Assembly (NCBI GenBank): GCA_017396055.1
Contig: JAFQND010000169.1
Coordinates: forward strand, 1 to 14,048
DNA length: 14,048 nucleotides
Origin: Oscillospiraceae bacterium
Lineage (GTDB): Bacteria > Bacillota > Clostridia > Oscillospirales > Ruminococcaceae
Direction: 5' to 3'
Under the pieces are notes generated by a model. The model saw only the letters and a list, made by a program, of their open reading frames with translations. It was not told where the DNA came from and did not search any database. Below are positions 1-7,185 of the stretch, in pieces (positions within the stretch are counted from its first letter, which is position 1; each line of letters begins with the position of its first letter). The position numbers and the translations under genes were made by a program.

Positions 1-486
1 ACCTCCAAGGGTATCGTTCCCAGCTCTGAGGAATGCGGCGACTGGGCAATGGAAAGCCTTGTCTTCTGCCACTACGGTCCCTATGACTTTATGCTGGCTG
101 CTCCCGGTACTCCCCGTCACGGTATCCCCGCACCCCTGTTCAACCTGGTATATCATGAGTGCATGATCCTGCCCTGGCCCATGGACCATCTGGAAGGTCA
201 GGAAGACTATATGCTCCACGCTCTGCTCAACGGCGGCGCAGCCTATATGGATAAGGACGGCGCATATCCCGGTGTTGACGGTGCCTTCGGCGGCGGCAGA
301 CCTCTCGAGGAAAACATCGCCCGCTGGCGTATCGTCCGCGAGCTGCAGGAAAAGATCGCCAAGTGCGAACTGGTTCGTCACGATATTCTGGATGAGAATG
401 CGCTCAAGCATCGCTCCACCTTCTCTGACGGCACTACCGTTACTGTCAACTTTGGCGATCAGAGCTACGACATCGTTTACGCCTGA
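1..486 (+). CDS. C-terminal part of a probable glycoside hydrolase (5' end outside window)
   Basis: The reading frame is open from base 1, so the gene starts upstream; 161 codons and a TGA stop are visible. The fragment has a segment reading GIPAPLFNLVYHECMILPWP (about residues 44-63 of the visible part). It ends in a short strand-rich tail with FSDGTTVTVNFGDQSYDIVY. A buried 'PLF-LVYH' strand followed by an 'F-DGT-V-VNFGD' tail resembles the end of the catalytic barrel and the C-terminal beta-domain of large glycoside hydrolases of the GH101/GH129/DUF5696 type. That is family resemblance recalled from pattern, not a match I could run. The neighbouring amino-sugar kinase and SIS protein fit a glycan-degradation role. 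No C-terminal anchor or sorting signal is present. Function is uncertain because the catalytic region is not in the window. Confidence 0.5.
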   Translation, partial: TSKGIVPSSEECGDWAMESLVFCHYGPYDFMLAAPGTPRHGIPAPLFNLVYHECMILPWPMDHLEGQEDYMLHALLNGGAAYMDKDGAYPGVDGAFGGGRPLEENIARWRIVRELQEKIAKCELVRHDILDENALKHRSTFSDGTTVTVNFGDQSYDIVYA

Positions 487-505
487 TTATTGAGAATTTG
501 AACAA

Positions 506-528
506 GGCTCCTCCTTCACGGGGGAGCC
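506..528 (+). terminator. Hairpin between hydrolase and kinase genes (weak terminator or attenuator)
   Basis: A 9-bp stem (506-514 with 520-528, one G-T pair) closes a 5-base loop, TTCAC. It lies 20 bases after the hydrolase stop and 25 bases before the kinase start. The sequence after it (TGTATCACTATT) has no run of Ts, so termination is probably partial. It could lower expression of the downstream genes relative to the hydrolase or protect the upstream mRNA's 3' end. Confidence 0.5.
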
Positions 529-553
529 TGTATCACTATTCAGAGGTTCTGAC

Positions 554-1516
554 ATGAAATATTTTGCAGGATATGACGGCGGAGGCACCAAGACAGCCTG
601 TGTTCTGACAGATGAAACAGGCCGCTTTCTGGGAAGCGGTGTCGGCGGACCGTCCAACTATCTTTACTGCGGCAAGGAGATCGCTGCCCGTTCAGTATGT
701 GAAGCGACTGAGCAGGCTTTTGCGGCAGCCGGTCTGAAACCCGTCCGGCTGGAAGCGGCATATATGGCTTCTGCTGCCATTCTGATCCGCAACGGCGATG
801 CGCATGTTCCCTTTTTCTCCACCTGTATCGATGCGGAGAAACTCTGGTGTGACAGTGACCTGATGCCCATCTGGTTTGGAACCGCCGGCGAAAAGCCTGC
901 GGTGGTCTCCATCGCGGGTACCGGAGCTATCACCTATGTCTGCAGCAAAGACGAGCTGATCCGCGTCAACGGATGGGGGACCCTTCTGGGAGATGAAGGT
1001 TCGGGATATGATCTGGGCCTGCATGCCGCAAGGCTGGCCATGCGGATGAGCGACAAGCGTGAACAGCCGGAAGAAGATTTTGTCCGGGCCATATTCGGAC
1101 ATTACGGCGTAACAACGCCCAGAGAACTTCTCTATCATCTGCATCACAGCGATGACCAGCGCAGTGAAGTGGCTTCGGCCGCAAAAACGGTATTTGCGCT
1201 GTATGAAAAAGGCAGTGCCGCTGCCGAAAAACTGCTGCGCCGTACGGCAGATGAGATCGCGCTGGCTGTGCTGACCGCAGTGCGGGAGGGGCCTCTCGAA
1301 AAATATCCTGTGGTATTCTCAGGCGGACTTGTCAGAAAAGAAAGTGCGCTGATCCCGATGCTCCGTGAAAAGCTTTTGGGGCAGGAGGGCGTTTCAGAAA
1401 TGCTTTGGCCCGAGGCTCATCCGGCGGCTGCTTCGGCTGCACTGGCACTTCATATGGCCGGATCGGATGATGCGGCGGATAAACTTCTGCAGAATGCAAA
1501 GGGGGTACGGCCGTGA
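554..1516 (+). CDS. BadF/BadG/BcrA/BcrD-family ATPase, probable N-acetylglucosamine-type amino-sugar kinase
   Basis: This is a 320-residue ASKHA-fold kinase of the BadF/BadG family, which includes N-acetylglucosamine kinase and clostridial MurK. The phosphate-1 loop DGGGTKT is at residues 8-14, the second phosphate motif SIAGTGAITY at 119-128, and GWGTLLGDEGSGYDLG at 140-155, the hallmark of the GlcNAc-kinase branch. Asp100/Asp102 sit where the catalytic Asp is expected. Length is normal for the family and there is no signal peptide, so it acts in the cytoplasm, probably making an amino-sugar 6-phosphate from ATP and the free sugar. AGAGG lies 7 bases before the ATG. Its stop overlaps the next gene's GTG start (GTGA), implying translational coupling. 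The exact sugar (GlcNAc, GalNAc, MurNAc or other) cannot be read from sequence; a CoA-dehydratase activator is less likely because the cysteine cluster is missing. Confidence 0.85.
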   Translation: MKYFAGYDGGGTKTACVLTDETGRFLGSGVGGPSNYLYCGKEIAARSVCEATEQAFAAAGLKPVRLEAAYMASAAILIRNGDAHVPFFSTCIDAEKLWCDSDLMPIWFGTAGEKPAVVSIAGTGAITYVCSKDELIRVNGWGTLLGDEGSGYDLGLHAARLAMRMSDKREQPEEDFVRAIFGHYGVTTPRELLYHLHHSDDQRSEVASAAKTVFALYEKGSAAAEKLLRRTADEIALAVLTAVREGPLEKYPVVFSGGLVRKESALIPMLREKLLGQEGVSEMLWPEAHPAAASAALALHMAGSDDAADKLLQNAKGVRP

Positions 1517-2739
1517 GAGCAGGTTTTGCACGCCGAGAGATCACTCCGGCTTATTCAACACAGATGGCGGGTTTTGACCGCAGAACTTTGCCGTCTGCCG
1601 GTACGAGAGATCCTCTCTATGTTTCGGTATTGGCGGCGGAGGATGACAGAGGCGCTTTCCTTTTCTGTTCTTTTGATCTGCTGGGCGTAGATAACACCCT
1701 CTGCGGACGGATACGGAAAGAAGCTGCAGAACGGTTCGGCATCGCCGAAGACCGTGTCATTTCTGCGGCAACACATACCCACAGCGCTCCCGGTGTTCAT
1801 TTTGCGGGACGGTCACAGTTCGATCAGGCCTATGCCGATCGTCTGGTCGGGGAGACCATGGCTGCTGCCGAAACGGCGCTCTGCGGTCTGGAAGAGAGTG
1901 AACTTTCAGTCACTGAGACAACCGTTACCGGGGTAGCCTCCCGCCGGAATAAGGGCAGAGAGGGTGCACAGTTCCCGATGCCGCTGCTGGTCTTTCGTTT
2001 CAGACGGGAGAAAGATACCCTGACCCTTTGCCGTTTTGCCTGTCACTCCACTGTTTTTGATGAGAGAAATCTGCTGTTCTCCGCTGACCTGCCCGGTGCT
2101 GCAAGAGAACTGGTCGGTGAAAAGAGCATCTTCTTCAACGGCGCCTGTGCAGATATGTCCACCCGTTTCACCAGAATGGATTCTTCACCGGAAGAACTTG
2201 CCAGACTGGGCGGCCTTTTGGCGGAGGGCGTGCTGAACGCTCCCGAAGGAGAAATCTGTGAAAAGTTGCATATCCGCACCGCTTCCGAGACCATTTTCCT
2301 CTCCCGCCCCGGTGGTCTGGAGGGTGAAGTGAAGGAAAAACTCCTTGCGGCACTGAGAGAAAAGGCTGCCGCCTGTACCGATAAACAGGCATGGAGAGAA
2401 TATGACTCCCGCATCGCTGTGCTGGAGCGGCAGAATGTACAGCCCGAACCGGCAAGACCTGTTTATATCGCGGCGGCGGACTTTGGCGCATTTGTGCTGC
2501 TGACCCTGCCCTTTGAGACCGGCAGCGAAGATTGCGAAGACCTGGAATCCTCGCTGTCTGCGGCGGCGGGCAAGCCGGTGTATCTTTTCTGTTATGCCGG
2601 CGGATATGATGGTTATCTGCCCAGCGGGGCCCCTCTGACCGCTGACAGCAGCTATGAGGATATTGCCTCCCGTTACGGGGAAGGTACCAGACAAAAGGTA
2701 TGGGAGTGTGCAAAACGATGCATCCTTGGTGTGAAATAA
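1513..2739 (+). CDS. Neutral/alkaline ceramidase-fold amidohydrolase
   Basis: This 408-residue protein resembles the N-terminal catalytic domain of neutral/alkaline non-lysosomal ceramidases, zinc amidases that split N-acyl bonds. Visible markers are AGFARREITP near the N-terminus, ATHTHSAPG with likely zinc ligands His88 and His90, CHST with His178, and NGACADMST, where Ser216 occupies the place of the family's 'GDVSPN' serine. Classical bacterial ceramidases are secreted and about 650 residues long. This one has no signal peptide and lacks the C-terminal beta-domain, so it is probably cytoplasmic and its natural substrate need not be ceramide. It starts with GTG preceded by AAAGGGGG; the start overlaps the kinase stop by 4 bases. 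Its 3' end overlaps the M20 gene. Context suggests deacylation of an amino-sugar conjugate, which is inference. Confidence 0.75.
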   Translation: MRAGFARREITPAYSTQMAGFDRRTLPSAGTRDPLYVSVLAAEDDRGAFLFCSFDLLGVDNTLCGRIRKEAAERFGIAEDRVISAATHTHSAPGVHFAGRSQFDQAYADRLVGETMAAAETALCGLEESELSVTETTVTGVASRRNKGREGAQFPMPLLVFRFRREKDTLTLCRFACHSTVFDERNLLFSADLPGAARELVGEKSIFFNGACADMSTRFTRMDSSPEELARLGGLLAEGVLNAPEGEICEKLHIRTASETIFLSRPGGLEGEVKEKLLAALREKAAACTDKQAWREYDSRIAVLERQNVQPEPARPVYIAAADFGAFVLLTLPFETGSEDCEDLESSLSAAAGKPVYLFCYAGGYDGYLPSGAPLTADSSYEDIASRYGEGTRQKVWECAKRCILGVK

Positions 2740-3848
2740 ATCTGGACGAATTTCTGAAACGGCTGGAAAACTATGTGAATATGGATACCCCCAGCGGGAA
2801 TAAAGAACTGCTGGACAAGATGTCTGACAGTCTCAGAAAAGATCTTTTCACCGCCGGCTGTGATGTAACGGTCCATGAGCGGGAAGGCGGCAATGTTCTG
2901 GAAGCCCGTATCGGAAACGGTCAAAAACAGCTTCTGCTTCTGGGGCATATGGATACCGTTTTTCCTGAGGGGACCGCTGAAAAGAGGCCTTTTAAGCGGG
3001 AAGGCGATATTCTGACCGGTCCGGGTGTACTGGATATGAAGAGCGGTGTGCTGATGATCACCGAGATCATGCGGCATTTTGCCGGAAACCTGCCCGATGA
3101 TTGGTCGGTCTGCGCGGTGCTGAACTGCGATGAAGAGATCGGCTCCCGTCAGAGCAGAGACCTGATCCTGGAAAAAGCAAGAACTTCAAAGGCCTGTCTT
3201 TGTATGGAACCGATGGCTCCCGGCTGGTGTACGGTGGCAAGAAAAGGTCTTTATTCCTTCCGCGTTCATGTAAAGGGCGTTGCTGCCCATTCGGGTGTCA
3301 ACTATCAGGCCGGACGCAGTGCCATTCAGGAGCTTTGTCGTATCGTCACCGATCTTTATGCTCTCAGAGATGATGAGGCGCAGATCTCGGTCAATATCGG
3401 CGGCATCGAAGGCGGTGCCGGCAAAGCCAATATCGTAGCAGAAAATGCTTCGCTGATGGGTGAATTCCGCTGCTTCGAGCCTGTGCAGGCTGAGCGGATG
3501 AAGGAAGAGATCACCGCCATCTGTCAGAAGAATACTGATCCGCTGATCAGTGTGAAGGTAGAATTCCCCGGCGGAAGACCTCCGATGCCCCAGAGCGAAG
3601 CTTCAAAGGTGCTGTTCGGGCTGGCAAAACGCTGTGCAGAAGCAAACGGCCTCACCCTGCAGGGAAAGATCCATGGCGGCGGCAGCGACGGTTCTTATGC
3701 CGCATCGACCGGCATCCCGGTGCTGGACGGTATGGGTGCCGAGGGAGAATTTTCCCATACTGACAGGGAATATGCCCGTGCCGATACGATGATGATGAGG
3801 CTCAAAACCTGTATCGATCTGATGACGGTTTATATGAAAGAGAACTGA
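2718..3848 (+). CDS. M20-family metallopeptidase (carboxypeptidase G2-like)
   Basis: This is a dizinc peptidase of the M20 family, which removes an amino acid or acyl group by amide hydrolysis. Counting from the ATG at 2718 (376 residues): LLLLGHMDT gives His77 and Asp79, GPGVLDMKSG gives the bridging Asp106, CDEEIGS gives catalytic Glu139 and Glu140, MEPM gives Glu164, and GEFSHTD gives His347. All metal and catalytic positions are present. The dimerisation-domain marker KGVAAHSGVNYQAGRS is at 186-201. Three starts are possible. ATG 2700 has no usable ribosome site, GTG 2706 follows AAAAGG by 7 bases, and ATG 2718 follows GGAG by 11 bases; I prefer 2718, which overlaps the previous gene by 22 bases. 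There is no signal peptide. The 11-base gap to the SIS gene places it firmly in the operon. The substrate is unknown. Confidence 0.85.
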   Translation: MHPWCEINLDEFLKRLENYVNMDTPSGNKELLDKMSDSLRKDLFTAGCDVTVHEREGGNVLEARIGNGQKQLLLLGHMDTVFPEGTAEKRPFKREGDILTGPGVLDMKSGVLMITEIMRHFAGNLPDDWSVCAVLNCDEEIGSRQSRDLILEKARTSKACLCMEPMAPGWCTVARKGLYSFRVHVKGVAAHSGVNYQAGRSAIQELCRIVTDLYALRDDEAQISVNIGGIEGGAGKANIVAENASLMGEFRCFEPVQAERMKEEITAICQKNTDPLISVKVEFPGGRPPMPQSEASKVLFGLAKRCAEANGLTLQGKIHGGGSDGSYAASTGIPVLDGMGAEGEFSHTDREYARADTMMMRLKTCIDLMTVYMKEN

Positions 3849-3859
3849 GGAGGAGAATC

Positions 3860-4591
3860 ATGAACAAAACCTATCTGAACAATATCCGCACTCTGCTGGA
3901 CAAGCTGGAAGCTACCCAGGAAGACACCATCGACAAGGTGGCAGAACTCTGTGCTGAAGCGATCTACAACGACCATCTGCTTTATTTCTTCGGTACCGGT
4001 CATTCCCATATGATCTGTGAGGAGCCCTTCTATCGTGCCGGTGGTCTGGTCAGCGTCTGTCCCATTCTGGAGACCGATCTGATGCTCCATGAAGGCGCAA
4101 GCAAATCCAGCGATTATGAACGTCTGGAAGGCCTGGGCAATATGGTTATCGCCCATTCCGGCCTTGGTGAGGGAGATATTATCTTCATCGCATCCAACTC
4201 CGGCCGCAACTGTGCCGTTATCGATGCCGCCATCGAAGCCAAGAAACGGGGAGCGATCACTGTCGCTGTCACCTCGATGAATCACTCGAGTAACGTCACC
4301 TCCCGTCACTCCGGCGGAAAGAATCTGTATCAGGTCTGTGATTATGTGCTGGATAACTGCGGCGTCGTGGGTGATGCTTCGGTACAGCTCCCGGGTATGA
4401 GCCAGATGATCGCACCCACCTCCACGGTCATGGATGTGACGCTGGTCAACCTTGTTGTGGTCAACACCGTTGAAAAATTGCTGGCCAAGGGCATGGTTCC
4501 CCCTGTCTTTACCAGCGCCAACACCGATGAAGGCGACCGCGCCAATAAGGTGATCCTCGAGACCTATAAAAAGCGCATCACCAGCCTGTAA
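3860..4591 (+). CDS. SIS-domain sugar-phosphate protein (UPF0309-type)
   Basis: This 243-residue protein has a single sugar-isomerase (SIS) domain after an N-terminal helix. YFFGTGHSHMICEEPFYRAGG (residues 42-62) and LPGMSQMIAPTSTV (177-190) are typical of the UPF0309 group. The phosphosugar-binding SNSG turn is at 112-115, within IIFIASNSGRN. SIS domains bind or isomerise phosphorylated sugars, often amino-sugar 6-phosphates, so this is a natural next step after the amino-sugar kinase in the same cluster. The ribosome site GAGGAGG is strong, and the ATG comes 11 bases after the M20 stop. Codon choice here is noticeably richer in ATC/CTG/ACC than in the upstream genes, consistent with higher expression. 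The exact reaction (isomerase, etherase or lyase) is not established for this family. It is the last plus-strand gene before a strong terminator. Confidence 0.85.
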   Translation: MNKTYLNNIRTLLDKLEATQEDTIDKVAELCAEAIYNDHLLYFFGTGHSHMICEEPFYRAGGLVSVCPILETDLMLHEGASKSSDYERLEGLGNMVIAHSGLGEGDIIFIASNSGRNCAVIDAAIEAKKRGAITVAVTSMNHSSNVTSRHSGGKNLYQVCDYVLDNCGVVGDASVQLPGMSQMIAPTSTVMDVTLVNLVVVNTVEKLLAKGMVPPVFTSANTDEGDRANKVILETYKKRITSL

Positions 4592-4599
4592 GCAATTTA

Positions 4600-4631
4600 A
4601 AATCCCCGGGCACATCTGTGTCCGGGGATTT
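4600..4631. terminator. Bidirectional terminator between convergent operons
   Basis: A stem of 10 Watson-Crick pairs (AAATCCCCGG with CCGGGGATTT, 4600-4609 and 4622-4631) extends inward through one G-T and three more pairs to a 4-base loop. On the plus strand it is followed by TGTTAT. On the minus strand it is followed by TAAATTGC and the stem itself ends in Ts. It sits between the ends of the convergent SIS gene (stop at 4591) and metallo-beta-lactamase-fold gene (stop at 4649) and can serve both. Confidence 0.85.
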
Positions 4632-4648
4632 GTTATACCTCAAAATGT

Positions 4649-5524
4649 TCAGGTGCGCTCCCAGAGGAGCATGTTGTCTGTAAAATTGACCTTCAGCTCA
4701 CCGCGCTCTTTCAGCCAGGTGAGATAAGAGCGAACAGTGCTTCCGATGAGAGCGTACTGCTCAAAATTCATTGTCAGCGCATAACGCTCAAACAGCTGCT
4801 TGAGAATGTTCTCGAAAGAGACAGCGATCGAACAGATATCGAGGATGCTGTCGGCGATCTCGTGCACCTTATCGATGTTGTACTGAGCCAGTTCTGTGAT
4901 ACATTCCGTCGGGTCGGCATGGGAGGGAATGAAGAGGGAGGCTTTCATCTCCCCGACAGCCTGCAGTGTATCGAGATAAGCTTCAGGGTCGGTCAGAAAA
5001 CTGATCTGGTATTTTTCGAGCGTTTCTTTTCCCGAGAGGCAATCGCCCAGAAAGACCACATCATCCTTCGTGCGGAAACCGATCATATCCCAGGAATGGC
5101 CCGGGAGGGGAATGGCGGTCAATCCGTCGGGCAGACAGTCATCCGTCAGAGGGAGCACGTCACTTTCCTGCGCCATCAGAAATTTGTGACGCAGGTCTTT
5201 CGGAGGATTTGCTCCGAAGAGGAAAGAAGGCTCCAGAACAGGGTGCCTGGTAAAAGCATGCTCAATACCGGGTGCATAGATCCGGCATCCGGTCTGGCTT
5301 TGCAGATAGCGGTTGCCGCCGATATGGTCGGCATGGGAATGGGTATTGAAAACAGCGCGCAGAGTCCATCCGTTCTGGTCCAGGATCTTTTTAACCTTTT
5401 TGCCGGCATCTTTGTCATTTCCGCTGTCGATCAGAAAGACATCATTTCCGGTCTTGAACAGACCGATTTTTGCAGGGCTCTGCACGTAAAAACTGTGTTC
5501 CGATACTTGTATCAATTCGTACAT
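4649..5524 (-). CDS. Metallo-beta-lactamase-fold hydrolase with winged-helix-like tail
   Basis: This 291-residue protein has the complete dinuclear metal site of the MBL superfamily: THSHADH gives His62, His64, Asp66 and His67; LPGHS gives His143; FLGDCLSG gives Asp161; PSHAD gives His202. The glyoxalase II-like arrangement suggests a hydrolase of thioesters, phosphodiesters or similar bonds in the cytoplasm. Residues from about 215 form a helical tail (FENILKQLFERYALTMNFEQ) followed by YLTWLKERGEL. This resembles the winged-helix domain found behind the MBL core in LACTB2-type proteins, some of which act on RNA. The start has GGGAG 8 bases upstream and lies 20 bases after the kinase-HD fusion gene's stop, so the two are co-transcribed. 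Substrate unknown. Confidence 0.85.
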   Translation of the reverse strand: MYELIQVSEHSFYVQSPAKIGLFKTGNDVFLIDSGNDKDAGKKVKKILDQNGWTLRAVFNTHSHADHIGGNRYLQSQTGCRIYAPGIEHAFTRHPVLEPSFLFGANPPKDLRHKFLMAQESDVLPLTDDCLPDGLTAIPLPGHSWDMIGFRTKDDVVFLGDCLSGKETLEKYQISFLTDPEAYLDTLQAVGEMKASLFIPSHADPTECITELAQYNIDKVHEIADSILDICSIAVSFENILKQLFERYALTMNFEQYALIGSTVRSYLTWLKERGELKVNFTDNMLLWERT

Positions 5525-5544
5525 ATACTCAACTCCCGGTTGTG

Positions 5545-7083
5545 TCAGAGGGTGCCTTTTGCTCTGTCGCGGCGCAGTGCGGTGTGGGCTTCTTCCATCA
5601 GGCGGTGTGCCCGAAGGATCATGCTGTGGTGGGTGACATAATCGAAGTATTCCAGACAGGCGGCCTTCAGCGAAAGCTGCAGTCCTTTTTCAATGACCGG
5701 CAGGAAAGGCGGCACAGTACCTCTGTCCCATCGGATTTTGTCGGCCAGAAAGACGATCATGTCAATGTCAGAAGGATCTTTTTTCAGTGTCGTGTGATGT
5801 CCGATCGCAGAGAGGATATCTGAATCGGTGATGCCGAACCGTTCTCTTGCCAGCATGACGCCGAAGCGCTGATGCAGCAGCATCGGGAACTGTTCTTCGG
5901 CGGGATCCAGTTCCATGCCAAGGTCTTTTGCTGTCTGCAGCATCGTTTCTCTGGAAAGTACAGCTGCAAGGTCATGGAGGATAGCCGCGGTGCGGCAGGC
6001 CTCCGGTTCTGCGCCGAAGCGCTCTGCCAGTTCGACCGCTGTTTCGGCCACCTCTTTTACATGGTTAAGGGTGTCTGTACGGCCGTTTGCCAGATAGAGG
6101 ATCCTGGCATCGGTGAGAATATCACCGGTCAGATCGGGGAAAACAGCGGAGGAGAAGCAGTCGGAAATGTTGCCGATGTCAAAGAGCTTCTGCCGCAGGA
6201 TAAACTCCAGCTGCCGGAGCGACCATACTTCGTCCAGGGCATAGCCTTCCCGCAGGAAGAAATCGTGAAGGATAAAGCCGCCGAACTGGTGGATACACAA
6301 GCCGTCCAGTAATTTTTGCAGGAAAGTCTCTTCGTCGGTCTCGCCGCGGAAGGCATTTACCGCATTGGGGTCACAGCGGAACAACTCGAATACCGCCGCA
6401 GGCAGTTCATACCAGGCGGGCGCAAGGGTACAGTCGGCAAAATCGATCAGCATCGGTTCGGTGCCGTTTACCAGGACATTTTCTCCGGTGCAGTCACCAT
6501 GGACAAGCACATATTCCTCATCCAGCGGCAAAGCGGCAACGCGCTGTTTGATCTCACGGACCAGATGAGGATGCAGGCAGTCGAAATGTTCATTTTCGGC
6601 GGCTTGTTTTTTCAGATCTTTTCCTGCGACAGCGGCAGGTTGATTCAGCTTTTTCAGGACTTCGCCGATCCGTACAGCAAAAGACCGGCGTTCGGCAGGA
6701 GTCATTCCGGCGAAAGCATCGCCGGCTTCTCTGCCGGGGCAGAAATCCATTACAATATAGCGGAAAAGGTACTTGTCCTGTTTTTCGCCGGCACAGAGCA
6801 GTTTCGGTGCACAAACGCCCAGCTCCATGGCGCGCTGCATAACAGCAATCTCGTTCTGCCAGTCAGAGAGAGAGTCATAGCCGCTTTCGGCGGGAACATA
6901 GATCTTGATAACGACATCTCCCGAACGGAAGACGGCGTTTGTGCCGGGAGAAAGGTTTTCCAGCGGAAGGGGCGGAAGTCCTTCCTGCTGCAGGATCGCC
7001 ATGGCGAGAGGAGAAAAAGCTTCTTTGTCCTGAAAAACTTCTCCCCAGCTTTTCCAGTTACAGATATCTTTATTGAAGTACAT
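5545..7083 (-). CDS. Fusion of APH-like small-molecule kinase and YqeK-like HD phosphohydrolase
   Basis: Two enzymes lie in one 512-residue chain (numbered from the ATG at 7083). Residues about 40-300 form an aminoglycoside-phosphotransferase/choline-kinase-like domain: a nucleotide loop with GTNAVF and VVIKIY, the catalytic loop HGDCTGEN (His195, Asp197, Asn202) and the metal motif IDFAD (Asp214). Residues about 335-500 form an HD domain: His341, the HD pair His370-Asp371, His404, His429/His430 and Asp448 in FLADKI. The order and the phrases GHHTT and VFLADKI resemble YqeK, a symmetrical Ap4A hydrolase. All key residues of both halves are present, so both may be active. A TTG two codons upstream (7089) is an alternative start. 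Neither start has a recognisable ribosome site. The gene is followed 20 bases later by the MBL gene. The kinase substrate is unknown; antibiotic resistance is not implied. Confidence 0.8.
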   Translation of the reverse strand: MYFNKDICNWKSWGEVFQDKEAFSPLAMAILQQEGLPPLPLENLSPGTNAVFRSGDVVIKIYVPAESGYDSLSDWQNEIAVMQRAMELGVCAPKLLCAGEKQDKYLFRYIVMDFCPGREAGDAFAGMTPAERRSFAVRIGEVLKKLNQPAAVAGKDLKKQAAENEHFDCLHPHLVREIKQRVAALPLDEEYVLVHGDCTGENVLVNGTEPMLIDFADCTLAPAWYELPAAVFELFRCDPNAVNAFRGETDEETFLQKLLDGLCIHQFGGFILHDFFLREGYALDEVWSLRQLEFILRQKLFDIGNISDCFSSAVFPDLTGDILTDARILYLANGRTDTLNHVKEVAETAVELAERFGAEPEACRTAAILHDLAAVLSRETMLQTAKDLGMELDPAEEQFPMLLHQRFGVMLARERFGITDSDILSAIGHHTTLKKDPSDIDMIVFLADKIRWDRGTVPPFLPVIEKGLQLSLKAACLEYFDYVTHHSMILRAHRLMEEAHTALRRDRAKGTL

Positions 7084-7094
7084 AGTCAAGACAG

Positions 7095-7123
7095 AAAATA
7101 TGAGTTACAGATGTCGGTGATAA
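7095..7123 (-). promoter_or_regulatory. Possible promoter for the kinase-HD gene, giving a near-leaderless mRNA
   Basis: On the minus strand TTATCA (7123-7118, 4 of 6 to the -35 consensus) and TATTTT (7100-7095, 4 of 6 to the -10) are 17 bases apart. Initiation about 7 bases after the -10 would leave only around 5 bases before the ATG at 7083. This fits the absence of a ribosome binding site. The -35 box overlaps the T-rich tail of the upstream terminator. Confidence 0.3.
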
Positions 7124-7124
7124 A

Positions 7125-7153
7125 GGAAAGGGACGGGAAATCCGTCCCTTTCC
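7125..7153. terminator. Terminator after the M29 aminopeptidase gene
   Basis: A perfect 12-bp stem (GGAAAGGGACGG, 7125-7136, with 7142-7153) encloses a 5-base loop. On the minus strand it lies 32 bases past the aminopeptidase stop and is followed by TTTATC. On the plus strand it is followed by AGTTTTT, so it could also stop antisense transcripts. Confidence 0.8.
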
Positions 7154-7185
7154 AGTTTTTATGAATACGAAGCAAAGCGCCAGGA

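Noticed and set aside
5545..7083. Reading the APH domain as an antibiotic resistance gene
   Set aside because: The APH fold is shared by many metabolic kinases and the HD fusion and context give no sign of resistance function.
6316..7164. A 282-codon plus-strand frame opposite the kinase half of the fusion gene
   Set aside because: Both catalytic motifs of the kinase are on the minus strand; the plus frame shows no known pattern.
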